A stretch of 64,000 bases of DNA, taken from Falciphora oryzae. Lineage: Eukaryota > Ascomycota > Sordariomycetes > Magnaporthales > Magnaporthaceae. Every line of letters begins with the position of its first letter. Position 1 is the stretch's first letter. The translations under genes were made by a program, and so were the position numbers. The notes under the pieces were generated by a model. It was not told the origin of the DNA. It saw nothing but the letters and a program-made list of their open reading frames with translations, and ran no database searches. Where the stretch lies: assembly GCA_000733355.1 (NCBI GenBank), contig JNVV01000077.1, positions 48,170 to 112,169 of the forward strand. The letters run 5' to 3'. This document shows positions 1 to 11,610 of the stretch, piece by piece.

Positions 1-2717
1 TACTCGTGTTGTGGCGTCCTGATGTGGCTTCTTCGCGTGAGTTGGCCCGGCTCTGCTCCGGGTCCCAGCCGCGGGCGGGCCCTCCGGGTCCGGCGTTTTG
101 CTTCGTGACTTTGGGTGATTCAGCTTTTGGTGGGTGCCCGCTTCCGGGGCCGTTGCTCCGCGTGCGGTTCGGGTCCGCCTCTGTGGCTTGCATCTAATCT
201 TTCTGTTGGTTGCCTCCCTCTTCTTAGATCGCGTCATTTGGGTGACTCTTTCTTGTTGCTGCGTTGTTGTGGGTGAGTTATTTATTAAAAGAAAACGCCG
301 TTTAATATACATTTTGCACCTAGTCCACTCGCTTGTAGGGCCCACTCGCTTGTGAACCACGCTAATAAAAATCTGAAAAAATAATTATAAAATTGGTTAT
401 ATAACTAGTTAAATATAACATATTAAATTTTAATAAGATTTAATTATAAATTGAGCGAGTTATTTAGTTGAAAAAAACCGCGTCCAGTATGGGATTTTAA
501 AATGGCCCACTCGGTGGTGAACCACGTTAACGCACTTTTAAAACCGCAATCCAAAAAGTATAAAGCTTTTACTGCTTACGGGCTTACGCCCGCTCCGCCG
601 CCCTCTTTTACTAAAACTTAATATTGCTAAACATTTGCAACAAATTAGCGTCAAGTATTCCTTAACTCGTCGCGCGCACGCACGCGCGCGCCCGGAAACG
701 CGGGAACAAAATAAATTTACGGTTATTGTCATGGCACGGCCGGCCCTCACGGGCGCTTGGACCATGGCTGCAAGGATGGCCTCAAGGTCACCTGACCAAG
801 GACCATCCAATGCCATACAAATCTCTGTGTGCACGGTGTCGCAACGCGCAATTGTTTCTACCTCCTTAGCTTTAGATCGTGACAATAATGAAGGGTATAC
901 TGCAGCCTTGCCTCAGTGCCTACCGTTCCCGTTACAGTTATCTTAAGGTTTAAGCTCCAACAACGCATAAAAGTTAACCTAAGCCTACCGCTAAAAGGGT
1001 TAAGGGTATTATTACGTACAAATTATTAGTTGCTACTAAAAAAGGAAAGGAAAAAAAAACGCTTAAGCAAAAGCCAACGGTAAAACCTTTTTTAATATCG
1101 CGCAACTAACGGCAGGTACCGGGTACGCACCAAAAAGGAAAAAGCACACAAATCCCTAAGGAGGGAAAGAACCCCTACGAAAGGCGCCAACCCTCTAGGC
1201 CAGGCTTACTAACGAGCACCCGGAACCTCGGGTCAGGTTTAAAAAACGCCAAAACGAGCACCCAATAAAGGGACAAAAACGCTCGTAATACCTTCATTTT
1301 AGCTCTCCTTTGTTTACTACAACCGGTGCCCTCCGGGCACCAACTAGGGGGTATATCGCAAAAGATCGAAGGGGTACCCCGGCTATGCCGGCCGGGATCT
1401 GCATCACCACCCTCATCGGCGTCGCAGGTGCTCAACAAACAGTTACTGTCACGGTGCGATCCCTTGATAAGGACCTCGCACGGTTGTAGTCCCAGCTACA
1501 ACAACGTTCCTCTTTTGCCTTCGTGGTGCACGTGGTACAACCTTGGTCTTGTCCCGTGACAGTTACAAAGCACTCGGCGACGCCGAAAAGGGCTCTCCAC
1601 TCCTACTGCGCACTCGTGTATAAAGACCCCGAGGGTGGTAGACCCTCGGGCGCTTTCCTATTAGTTCCTTAGAGGTAGAAATCAAGACAATCCTTCTACT
1701 GCATACCCTCTACTTTGCAATAAAAGGTAGTGTCCATTTTATTATTAGCAAAGAATGATGTTAGGGCGTACTACTCACCCTTTCTAGTGGTGTCCCACCC
1801 ACCGGTGTTTTCAGTTCTGTGCTGTTAGGATTTGAGCTGAGGTTCTAAACTGTTTTTAGTTCAGCTATTTATGCCTTTTTGGACTGGAACTAGAGTCAAA
1901 TATGTCTACGGAATGTTTGCATCAGAGTTGCAGCTCCGGAAGGATTCACAGTGTTGAGTCACATCGGTACCTAGTCATTGTAGAGAAATAAATCTCTACG
2001 GGCCAGCCGATAGCACACGTCGCCGGGCAAATACATCCAGGTGTTTGCGTGTTGGGTGACACGAGTGGGTGCCAGGCAAGATCTGTGCCGCGGGGATGCT
2101 TTCCTCGTATTTCCTCGCGAGGATTCCTTACCCAAAACAGCACAACCGGCACCTGGACGTGCGGTGCGTGTGAGCAGGTAGGGCTGAGCTGAGACGGAGT
2201 GCCGTTCGCCTGAAAAGGAGCACAGAGCCTGCGACGGCCACGGGACCGTCCCGTGGCGTGGGTGGTGGAGGCCGGCCGGGGCTATCTTGATTCTAATTAG
2301 GCCAGAGGAGTCGCCAAGTCCCGAGAGAGATAACCGGAGAAGGTCCATGCAGGAGGGGAAGAGGCGGGCTAACAAGGCCAAGGCAACCACCCCCACCCGG
2401 GGTTGGGGGCCGAAAACACAGTGACCTGGGGTCGCATTCAATCAGCAGGAAAGATTTGAAGTTGCAATGCATCGAACCGAACCAGTAAGATCGCACGATG
2501 TCAGGGGCGGCAGGGCTTGTCGTGCCTTGATTAATACCAACGTTTTTCTCACGACGCCGTTCCTCCTCCGTCCCTTTTTTACCTCCGAGGGCGGCGTCTT
2601 TTTCTTGATCACCTCCTATTCAAGCCTGCCCGCCTCACATCCGACAAACACCTTGTCCACCAGCACAGTGATTATGTCTAGGTGATCAACCGACGTCGAC
2701 GTGCCACAACAGCCCAG
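1..2717. other. Gene-poor repeat-derived flank
   Basis: No open frame here looks like a real protein; the longest are under 160 codons, mostly start at non-ATG codons and resemble nothing known to me. About 360-480 is strongly AT-rich beside GC-rich flanks, which in ascomycetes is typical of repeat DNA mutated by RIP. A block near 338-366 (starting gggcccactcg, containing gtgaaccacg) recurs near 503-531 as a diverged direct repeat. I read the segment as old transposon debris, family unknown. The last few hundred bases are probably the promoter of the gene at 2718. Confidence 0.5.
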
Positions 2718-4639
2718 ATGCCTACCAGCAAAATGGCACAAACTCGCATTCGGCACGCCGTGGTGGCGCTTCTTGTCTGGGGCCGGCTGATCTGGCATGT
2801 CGGCGCCCAGGGCCGTATCATATCTATTGACTCGAGTAGAAAACCCTTCGGGCCCTTCGGGCCCTGGGCGGCCCCCGAATTGATAGTTGGCACCAGCGGG
2901 ACTCGGGTCCCCTTTTACCCTAACACGTGGCAAATGACCCTCTTCTATTCGCCTCCTACCGGGGGCTCATATGCGCCCGCAGACTCGTCGACTGCAAAGC
3001 TGAACGGGACGGAGCGCTGGACCACCCAATTGTCTTCGGTCGACGACACACGCGGGGAGGTCCTGACCTACTACGATCTTGTCCAGTTTCCTACGACCAG
3101 CACCGCCGCGCCCAGCAGAAGTGACCCGATCCCGAACCAGCCAGCCAACATATCGATGCGGGTCGTTGACAAGATCGTCTCTTACGGAAAGTACCAAGGA
3201 GCGCGGGGGTCGCCCGAAGCTGTGAACTGGATCGGCCTCGGGAACGGCCCCTACGCATCGTTAAACCCAAACAAGACCGAGGTCGACCCCGGCTTTGAGC
3301 TTCTCAACGAGCTGAAAGCATCGCAAAGGATCGGGTCCAAGTCTTTCGGATTCCACTTGGGCATCGCTGGGATCGCGGATCCGAAAGCCGGAAGCCTGAC
3401 TCTGGGCGGCTACGAGCGGAACCGGGTGCTCGGCCAGCCCGCAGTCTTCGCCTGGCCCAACGCGGCCGTTTTCCTCGTGGACGTCGTGGTCGGGGTTCAG
3501 CTTGGCGACAGCCCATTCGCGCTGATCAACCGCCCCACGAGTGTCTTTCAGGGGGCAGACGACGCAAGCGAGGGTTCGTCGATTGTACAGAGTGGAGGGA
3601 AAGCGGGCTCTGTGCTTGTAGACGTCAATCCCCGAATGCCTCATATGGGCCTCCCCGCCGGGACGTGCAATTCCCTGGCTCGACATGTAAGTGAAGAAGC
3701 TGCCTTCCCTCCTCTCGGTCAAACACGAGACTTATTCCGACCCACTTCAGCTTCCAGTCGTCTGGGACTCGGGCCTCAACCTCTACGTCTGGAACACAAC
3801 AGACCCAGCTTTCGAGAGAATCACGCGGTCACCGGCCTATCTCGCCGTCGTCTTGTCCGACAGAATGGCCAAAAACGTCACCATCAAGATACCGTTCAGG
3901 GCACTGGCACTTACTTTTGATCCTACATCACCAACTCAGAAACGACAAATATATCTTCCCTGCGCGGCAAGGAGCTCGTCGGGCCCCCCAGGCGACTTCT
4001 ATCTCGGCCGGGCGTTTCTTCAAGGTTGGCGCACCTCCAACTCCCGAAGCATCCACCAGCCCCGGTACGTTCGGGTTCTTGGCTAGGTAGTCAGCTGATA
4101 AGAGAACCATCACAGCCGCGTTTTGGGGCGTCGACTTTGAGCAAAAGCTCATGTACATTGCACAAGCGCCAGGACCAAGCGTCGACCAGAGCGTCCTCCT
4201 ACCGTTCCCAGCAAACGGTAGCACCTTCGATGCGAACGACTACGGGACGTTCGAGCAAACGTGGGCGAGGTACTGGACCCCGTTCGAACAGTCGAATTCC
4301 ACGACCGCCGCCGGAGAGCCTGGCCTGCTGGGACTCTCGATAGGCGCCATCGTCGGCATCGCCATCGCTGGCGCATCTGTTGCAGCGCTCGCCGTTGCCG
4401 CTTTCGTCACAGTGCGCCGACGCCAAAGGAACGCCCGCCAAGCCGCCGAGGGGGAACAAAGCCCCGAGAGCCCGGTTTCCATTGTTGCCGTGGGCCAGAA
4501 ATGGATGATGGAGATGGACTCTCAGAACAGAACGCACGACATCAGCTTCCCTCTCCCGCACGAGCTCAGCGCCGTGGCGCCCCCGTGTGAGCTGCCAGAA
4601 AGACCATGGACGCCGGTGTCGCGACGACGAAGTATATGA
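2718..4639 (+). CDS. Pepsin-like (A1 fold) membrane-anchored protein, probably non-catalytic
   Basis: Three exons are inferred: 2718-3686, 3751-4024 and 4116-4639, giving 588 residues in one frame. The first in-frame ATG is 2718; an ATG at 2733 is also possible. The N-terminus carries a signal-peptide-like segment (AVVALLVWGRLIWHVGAQG). The body resembles the large group of Sordariomycete pepsin-like proteins: a flap-like SLTLGGYERNRV stretch, a VLVDVNP stretch where the second catalytic Asp motif is expected, and the conserved tail YLGRAFLQAAFWGVDFE. A single membrane helix (about 490-515) precedes a basic RRRQR stop-transfer and a cytoplasmic tail of about 70 residues. I see no DTG/DSG motif at the first catalytic site, and the second is DVN, so proteolytic activity is doubtful. 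Role unknown; a cell-surface binding or sensing protein is an inference. Confidence 0.8.
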
Positions 4640-4841
4640 CAGCCGAGAGACGAGCCACGGACGCGCTCGCGGGAGATTGGGAACGGTGTGGGAGGATGCG
4701 CGTCCTTGTGTTGGTCATCGAACGACTGTAATTAGGTACCTATCAGCTCATCCATCTGCTCGTTCTGCCCCCCGAATTGATGGAGACGCGGAGCAAACAC
4801 ACACGACTGTCCCTTGGGCGCCTAGCCGCCCGGAAATCGTT

Positions 4842-5415
4842 CTACGCCCTCTTCTTGGCCCCGCGGCCATCATCCACAGCGCCCGACAGCCCGACGCCGG
4901 CAAGAAACGAAACGCGCAGGCACCAGTCCCACGCGACGATGCCCAGGCTGCCCCAGTCCTCGGCGCGCCAGGCAGCGGGGTCGGCGCGGCCCTGGGCGGC
5001 GACGCTGGCGAAGTAGCTCCACAGCATGACGCTGTCGACGGCGAGGGTTGAGGCCTGGTGGATGCGCCAGACGCGCAGGTCGCGCGTCGCGCGCGGCAGC
5101 AGCGCGCTCAGCACGCCCGCGCCCAGGTACCAGGCCGCGACGTGGTGCAGCAGCTGGTCGTACAGCGGCGGGAGTGGTGTCGCGGCCTGCATGGGGGTCG
5201 GGAAGAAGGCGGTCAGGAGGATGCTGGGCTTGGCGAAGGTCGCGATGGTCTGGTTGCGAGGGCGGAATGCGAGTGCAGAGACTCATTCATCAGCGGGTCT
5301 GTCGGTCCAGTTTTGCTCCGGCGTGGGCTTCCCGTACCGTTCCGAATGACACCAGCGGGTCGACCCAGGCGAACTGGAACCAGTACAAGGCCGGTATCCT
5401 GGTGAGGGTAGCCAT
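4842..5415 (-). CDS. DUF7704 family small membrane protein
   Basis: Probable two-exon gene on the minus strand: 5415-5338 and 5228-4842, 154 residues. The start MATLTRIPALYWFQFAWVDP matches the usual DUF7704 opening (IP, aromatic cluster, E/DP). The C-terminal half has the family hallmarks RDLRVWR, a WG(S/N)(L/V)G stretch and a final LRVSFLAGVGLSG. Length fits the family (about 150). The intron call is the weak part: the donor GTACGG is clear, but the in-phase acceptor (CCAAG at 5229) is not a strong site, and a closer AG at about 5281 would be out of phase. Predicted to be an integral membrane protein of unknown function. Confidence 0.7.
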
Positions 5416-5865
5416 CGTGTCTGATCTAGCGTCTTTTGGCCTTGGTTTTGCGGGCGATGGTCCGATCCGAGTGATAGAATCGAGCGCGCGGGTTGGGGAA
5501 GGTGAGATTGTTCAAGGGCGAGCTGGAGCGACATTGGTCATATACATATATACCCGCTGAAGCCCTGACCTTTCAGGGGTCTGGTGTGCTAGTCAGGCGG
5601 TCAGGTCACCCATGCGCGTGCCATGTTGCATCCCAGCCGTGCAGTTTGCGTGCCACTTTCGAGCTTAACCCTTCCATGGAGGTGAGCCGACGTTTCCGGC
5701 CGCCGAAGCGCGACTCGGACAGCTCGGTTGACCCCGAGTGGCCGAAGATACGATATCGATTAGAACATAACTACTTTTTTCGTGTTTCGTAACACGGCCG
5801 CGCCGCTTCTGGGCAGCTCTTTTGTCTTGTAAATCTCAATCTCGACGCAGATTGCCAACATATCT
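5416..5865. other. Intergenic, no gene seen
   Basis: The space between the DUF7704 gene start and the 3' end of the reductase gene. It should hold the DUF7704 promoter near 5416-5550. No coding frame or repeat is evident. Confidence 0.5.
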
Positions 5866-6846
5866 TCAAGCCAAGACATCCGGATGCTCCGCGACGTATT
5901 GCTTGACATCCGTCATGGCGAGCCCGCGCTGCCCGTTCAGCGTTGTCTCCACGTCCCAGCCAACCCCCTTGCCGCCGCCAAACATGATCTGGTACTTGGT
6001 GTTGGGGTCTCCGCCATTGCTCTCCAGCCCCTCGTGCAGCGTGTCCAGATCCCAAAGCTCCCGTCTCCAGGCTTTCGGCGGGCACAGCGCCTCCACCAGG
6101 TCCGCAACCTGCTTGTACGACAGCGTGTCGCCCGCGACGTGGACGATGTTGCCAGCCGGCGGCACGAACAGCGCCTCGGCCGTCATGCGCCCCACGTCCC
6201 GCGGCGTCGTCAGCGTGATACGGCGATCCCAGCCGCCCAGGGCGCGGAGGACGCCAGCTTGCGCATCCACGACGCCGAAGCTGGGCAGGAAGAGGAAGCT
6301 TGTGAACAGCCCAGTCGACACGATGAGCCAGTCCGTCTTGGTCTGCGACCGCAGGAGGTCCCGCACGTCGAGCATCTCGTCGAAGAGCTCCATGACGCTG
6401 CCTCTCCCGATGGCGTCATAGTCGCACCCGAATTGCCACCTGTCGAGATTGGTAGGTTAGCCAGCCAGAAGGTCAGGATTGGGGGGTATTCCAGACGGCG
6501 CAACGCACGGCACAAACTTGGCAACTCCCGCAGCAAGCACAGCCCGCGCCACCCGTAGCTGGGTGCCCGCGGGCATGGCGAACCCGGCGCACTGCACCAC
6601 GGTGTGGTATCTCGCAAAGACCCTGGCCAGCTCCTCGATCGGCTGGCCCAGGAAGTCCCCGGGCTCGACGGCGTCGGCCCCGAGGGCGCGGGCCGCGGCG
6701 ACCGTCTCGGGCTTGTTCTTGATGCTTTCCTGGCGCAGCATGACGCTGATGCGCACGCCGCGGCGCTGCGGGTGGCTTGCCAGGGCTTCCAGCATCGTGA
6801 ACCCCAGCTCTCCGGCGCCGATTACTAGGATTCCCGATGCCGCCAT
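5866..6846 (-). CDS. NmrA-like / isoflavone-reductase-like NAD(P)-binding oxidoreductase
   Basis: Two exons on the minus strand, 6846-6509 and 6439-5866, give 303 residues. The splice rebuilds the family's KFVPWQFG.DYDAIG segment, which supports the intron despite a so-so GTGCGT donor. The N-terminus has the Rossmann motif GILVIGAGELGFTMLEAL, followed by the ISVMLR strand of NmrA/PCBER proteins. The fold and length suit the atypical short-chain reductases often annotated as aromatic alcohol reductase or CipA-like. Probably an NADPH-dependent cytosolic reductase or a redox-sensing NmrA relative; substrate not deducible. Neighbours do not suggest a pathway. Confidence 0.82.
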
Positions 6847-7447
6847 GGCTTGCTTGTGGCTGCTTCACTGGTGATAAGTTTCGAGTAGCAGGGCTTTCTG
6901 GCCGGGACCGTTGATGCAATGCTGGACGTGGCTAACAGGAGGAAAGTCTGAGGGGATGGATATGTTCGGCAAGCAGCAAGGACGGGTGTAAGTCGCCCGC
7001 CGGTCGTGCCTTTATTGACAGCGGCGTCTTACAAATCCATCTCGCAAAGCTCGCTCGGAACAGTTGCGGTGCCGTGTGGGATGCAGGGCCGGCATCAATG
7101 GAAGTCTTGGCAAGGGGAGGATCACCCCATAGAAGAAAAAAAAAAAGGAAACTGCCAATTGGGTAATTATGATGCTACGACTGTCCAACAACGGCCTCAT
7201 CAAGGTTCGACGGGCGACAGAAATCCTATTTCAGCTACGCCCGGCCCAAACAGCCCCGCCTCCACGTGATAGCGTCACAGCAAAACGCCGTCCGCCCCGC
7301 GACAATGCGCGTCTTAAACTTTGAGATTTCCTCCATTCCTTTCTTCATTTTCTCCTTCCTCCCGCGCCATCTTCCAGGCACCGATTCATGGTCTGCCAGC
7401 TGCGCAAGCGTCTTCACCTGGCAAAATACCCCTCTCAGCCGCACGAG
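6847..7447. other. Bidirectional intergenic region
   Basis: Lies between two divergent starts (reductase at 6846 going left, DUF7918 gene at 7448 going right), so it should contain both promoters. A poly-A stretch is at about 7134-7145. The last 130 bases are pyrimidine-rich (ttcctccattcctttcttc), a common fungal 5' leader feature. An in-frame ATG at 7388 could extend the DUF7918 protein by 20 residues. Confidence 0.45.
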
Positions 7448-8665
7448 ATGGCCATCTCGGACCAAATTCCGGGCCTGGAGGTCACGGTCAGGATCGACGG
7501 CGAGACCGCGATTGAACACGACGACGACTCGGCCTACGACGAGCCATGCGACGTAGAGTTCGATTCCCCCGCCGGCGTTCGCGTCGTGAAATACATCGAG
7601 GCCAGGTCAGGCGCGCCTTTCAAGGTCCGCGTCCAGCGGTCCAGCAACTTCTTGTTCCGCAGCGACCACATCGGGTTCTCTGCCTCCGTGGACGGCGGTA
7701 GGAGATGGTACAAACAGGAGATTAGCACAAAAAGACCTCAAAGGCAAGCGACATTTGATAGCGAGATGAAAGGCCCTATCACGGGTGACCAGGTTTCAGG
7801 GTTCAAACACCACACCTGGAAGTTCGGAGACTTGAGCATTGGTTAGCGCGTCCCACGCCCTGCCTGGTAGAGCGGGCATGTGCAATCATCGGTTGCGACG
7901 GAACATGCCTGAAAGCAGCTGACTCTCTCCCCATAGAATCGGCCGACGCCCGGGGCGCAGCCGAACAAGTCAGGAAGGAGACTTTGCTGGCAAAGTCCCT
8001 CGGCGTCATCAGTGTCTGCGTCTATCATATGAGAAGCACGGATCAGGCCCACCCACGGGGGGCCTCAGAGCAACACACAGAGATCGGTTCTGTCAACGAA
8101 AAGGCTCTCAAGGGAAAGGCTCTGAGTCTCAGAACCACGTCAGCACGCAGTCTATACTTGTTTTCCCTCCCGACCAAGTCCCATAGATTCCCGGTCATGC
8201 TAACTCTAGCCTTCTATCCTCTCTAGCCTCGGCACCAGCGAGCGAGAGCGCCCTGGTAGATACATTCTTGACCTCAAATTCCATGATCACAAGCGCCGCC
8301 CCTTTGCCGTGTTCGAGTTCCGCTACCGCACACGAGGTGAGTTGTAATTACACTATTATCTGCGCCAGATGTGCTGTTAACCAAGAGGTGCCGCCAAACT
8401 AGACGACCTTATCAAGGAGGCTATTCTGCGGCCCTCCATAGTCGCCCCTCAAGACGTGAAGGGTGGCGAGGCGGTGGTTGTGGTTGATGATGACGACAAT
8501 GACAATGTGACAGGCAAGGCTAAGGGGGAGCCAGGTGTGGTCAAGGAGGAACAGAAGCACACAGCAGGCGTTAAGCGGGAGGCGGGAGGGGATGGCCCCT
8601 CTCGTCGCTTCAAGCAGACCCGCCGCCCCGATGGAAAGTTCCTGGTCGATCTTACTGATGACTGA
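7448..8665 (+). CDS. DUF7918 domain protein
   Basis: Four exons: 7448-7841, 7937-8138, 8227-8336 and 8403-8665, total 969 nt, 322 residues with all phases consistent. Introns 2 and 3 have clear branch sites (gctaac, gttaac). The start MAISDQIPGLEVTVRIDG is the standard DUF7918 opening, followed by VVKYIEA, a surface-patterned YKQEIS region, LGTSERERPGRYILDLKF, and FAVFEFRYR. The C-terminus (KQTRRPDGKFLVDLTDD) is basic then acidic and probably disordered. DUF7918 proteins are common in filamentous ascomycetes and lack an assigned function. The donor of intron 2 (GTCAGC) is the least certain junction. Confidence 0.85.
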
Positions 8666-10209
8666 GCACACCATGGCCTAGAGCCACAGCCAAATTTGCC
8701 ATTTTATTATCTTTTAACATTCATGTGACTTTATTTTGGGCGTCAGACTGGGCCGTGTCTTTCCGGAGCTGGTCATGGGGGTGTATTCACTTGCTTATCT
8801 TTGATACTTGTAATTAAGCAACTGTTGCGGGATTTGTATTTTCAATTGCATGAGCTCCTTGTGTCTTGAGTCTCAACCACTCTACGGTATTACCTGGAGT
8901 TTGTTGGTTCACAATATGCATATGCGACGCTTACGCAATATAGGCTAGGGAGTAGGAAGATAATTCCAGCGGAACTTTTGAGATGGACAAGAAATGGAAA
9001 TAGTCGTCAAGAAAGGGACTGATGTTCAGAGGGATGAGAAAGACTAATTACAGAATCAAGGGGGAAAGAATACAAGTTGGGAGTAGCTTTGAGTGAGTCT
9101 GAGTACCCTGACAAGCTCTCAAGGGTGCTTGGTAGTAAATCCTAGCATCAACTAATGGAGGCAGGCATCGTGGTAGGCAGGGCACAGCTGGGGGATTTCC
9201 GGTCACGTCACATGCACTCCTTGAACCGCCATAGCCACACAAACACCTGGAGATTTCCATCCTGGTCGTTGAGGTCCGCTGCAAATGTCGGGTCTACGCA
9301 GGTGGTTGAAGTCATGTGTGCGAGGCGCGTCTGCAACCCTGATTACTGGAGTCTGGCACGGCGGGGGCTGCGGGCGCCCCTGGATTGTGGAGCATATTAC
9401 ATAGGTGGCCCGATGGAACGGTGTGATAGGCGATAAGCGCATGATGGGAAAAGAACCAGACCGGGGGATGGGTGCGAATGGCGTCAAAGGTACGATCTCC
9501 GGGCTTTATATCCATTGACATCGACGAGGAGGGGTATACCTCCGATGGGATCGCACACGTCTCGATAAAATTTACCCGGATGGGGGGGATTGGCGCCCGG
9601 GAACGCGAACGCCGTGCGGGTTTTTCAGGTGTATCCCAGGCTGATACTCGCGGGGCACGGGGCTCGCACCCATTTCGTTTTTGTTTGGGCGAAACCCCCT
9701 GCGTTGGACAGCCAAAACGCCCACCCAAAACCACCAAGGAAACCCGTGTTTACTTGGCGGCGATCCCCAATCCCGCGTTGGCGGCGAGGATCCTGGAACC
9801 GCTCCGGGCGCACATCACTCAGGGAGGCCCCCGAGAATGCGACTGCGGATCGAACGCCCTACGGCCACTGGACACCAACACCTCCTCGGGGGCCCGTCAA
9901 AACAAGACGGCCCAAGCGGCGCGCGCGCGTGTGTGCACCTCCCATTTGGAGTTTGACAAATGCTGGAGCTGCTGATCGGGGGATGTCGCACCTTGGGTCT
10001 TGACATAAAGGCCCGTGGGGACCCCGTCCCTGGATTCTCCCCGGGAAACATTCATGTCAAATCCCACGATTCCAGCATCAGCCCTCGACATTCGATTGGT
10101 TGCACCCAGCGTGATCCCAGTCACCCACCCCACGCACGCTGTAGTGTGCATTGCATCCATCGTACCAGACCGTGCGCCCGCTTCCTCCTTGCAGTAGCCG
10201 TCGTCCAAA
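8666..10209. other. Intergenic, no supported gene
   Basis: 1.5 kb between the DUF7918 gene and the GFA gene. The open frames at 9472-9975 and its overlapping neighbours begin at non-ATG codons or lack family resemblance, so I do not call them. The first 400 bases are AT-richer and probably hold the 3' UTR. Confidence 0.45.
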
Positions 10210-10705
10210 ATGCCTAGCGGCTCGTGCTTGTGCGGAGCCTCCAAGATTTTCGTCTCGGGCGAGCCATCTGGCGTGGTAAGTTTCGTTTGGCCGACCAGTC
10301 TCCCAACACCCGCCCTCGGACCCAACTAAAGCGCGAGCGCGACGACGACGACAGGTCACCTGCCACTGCCGCGACTGCCGCAAGATCTCGGGCAGCGTCT
10401 ACAGCGTCAACTGGGTCGTGCCATCAACAAACGTAAGCGTGGTGGGGCACAGCATCAGCTCCGTCGCCGTGACGGCGGGGAGCGGCAACCGCATCACGGG
10501 CTACTTCTGCAGTGCCTGCGGCACCACCCTGTACCGCGCCTCGGACGGCGTGCCCGGCTTCTGGTTCGTAAAGGCCGGGGTGCTCGACGGCGAGACCGCC
10601 CTGTCGTCGCACCCGCCCGCCGGCGAGGGCTTCGTCGGCACCAGGGTCGGCTGGGTGCCCAAGCTGAAGGACATCCAGCAGGCAAAGGGGCACTGCCAGC
10701 TGTGA
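10210..10705 (+). CDS. GFA-domain (glutathione-dependent formaldehyde-activating-like) protein
   Basis: Two exons, 10210-10275 and 10355-10705, give 138 residues; the donor is GTAAGT and the acceptor ACAG. The GFA zinc ligands are visible in order: CLCGA at about residues 6-10, TCHCRDCRK at about 24-32, and CSACGTTLYR in the C-terminal half. Length is normal for the family. GFA proteins are zinc-binding beta-fold proteins; the founder (bacterial Gfa) aids glutathione-formaldehyde adduct formation, but most fungal members have no tested role. Cytosolic, no signal peptide. Confidence 0.9.
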
Positions 10706-11610
10706 GAGCTGAGCGGCCGCGGGTGCGAGAGCGCTTGTGGTGGGGTTTTTTTTATTGGAGTTTGGATGGGTTGGTCTATTTTGAGGCAGCTGCGTTGCGA
10801 ATGCACTAGAGTGGTGCCTGTGTAGTATTAGACGGATACCGTGTCTGTTTTTGTTCTTCCCTCGGCGTCAGGACGACGGGGCCTACAGCACGGGTTTTGG
10901 GAAGCCTTCGGTGTTTAGGCATAGAAGATGCCTTCTGGAGTAATATCAGATGAAAGCAAAAATATATTAATACTCTAACCTGGCTTGGTGTCATTTTTTT
11001 TTTCTCTGTCTCCGCTAATTATTGTTATCATTTCGTCGTCGGCTGATACTCTTGGGAAGCCTTGCATGCGCGGGTATGGAAAATACCCTCTGGAGTAATA
11101 TTAGATTAAAGAAAAACGTAGCAATATTGTCAACTGGCTCGATGTTTGTCATTTTGGTCGTCTGCAAGTGTTCTCCTGCCTTGAATGACGGCAAGCTCGC
11201 TTCGCCGAGCCCATCAACTGTCAGCACACCGTTTTCCCAGCATGCTTCGACCTTGGGACCGTCCTATCCTCCGGGGCCCGACGGACTGGGAATCGGACGG
11301 AAGAGAAACACGACATTCACCCCCGAGGTTATTGTCGACGGCGGCGGAACTCTCGACATACAAACAGATTTCGGATGACGGTTAAGTATAGAACGCGGAG
11401 GGTCCGGAACTACCCCAACTACGCCTATGTTCGCCTTATATCTTGATCGCAAGCCCGACAGGAGACTTTTCCGAGGTCTGGCACGACCCGCGACGGTGTC
11501 ATCGCGTTTTGCGTGAATAACTCGCGTCTACACTGCGCATAGACACGTCGGCCGCTCCCATTACGGACACCAACTCAAGAGAATACTGTAACGAAACTCC
11601 CCGACCAGCC
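10706..11610. other. Intergenic with a duplicated element
   Basis: No gene is called between the GFA gene and the SnoaL-like gene. It contains the diverged tandem copies described separately at 10897-11155. The final 200 bases presumably carry the promoter of the gene at 11611. Confidence 0.45.
10897..11155. repeat. Diverged tandem duplication of a ~100-nt element with a hairpin
   Basis: Copy A spans about 10897-10994 and copy B about 11052-11155. Both start with ttgggaagcctt, share ctggagtaatat and end near tgtcattttg/t. Each holds a short hairpin just before the shared ctggagtaat block: in A, AGGCAT / ATGCCT at 10917-10922 and 10928-10933; in B, GGGTAT / ATACCC at 11072-11077 and 11083-11088. 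The two stems differ at two base pairs and pairing is kept in both copies. On the minus strand the copies also translate to similar peptides (LILLQ...RLPK), so a degraded coding repeat is the alternative. Confidence 0.65.

Noticed and set aside
9472..9975. 167-codon frame starting RMASKVRSPGF
   Set aside because: The start is GTG, overlapping frames on both strands are similarly open, and composition gives no coding signal.
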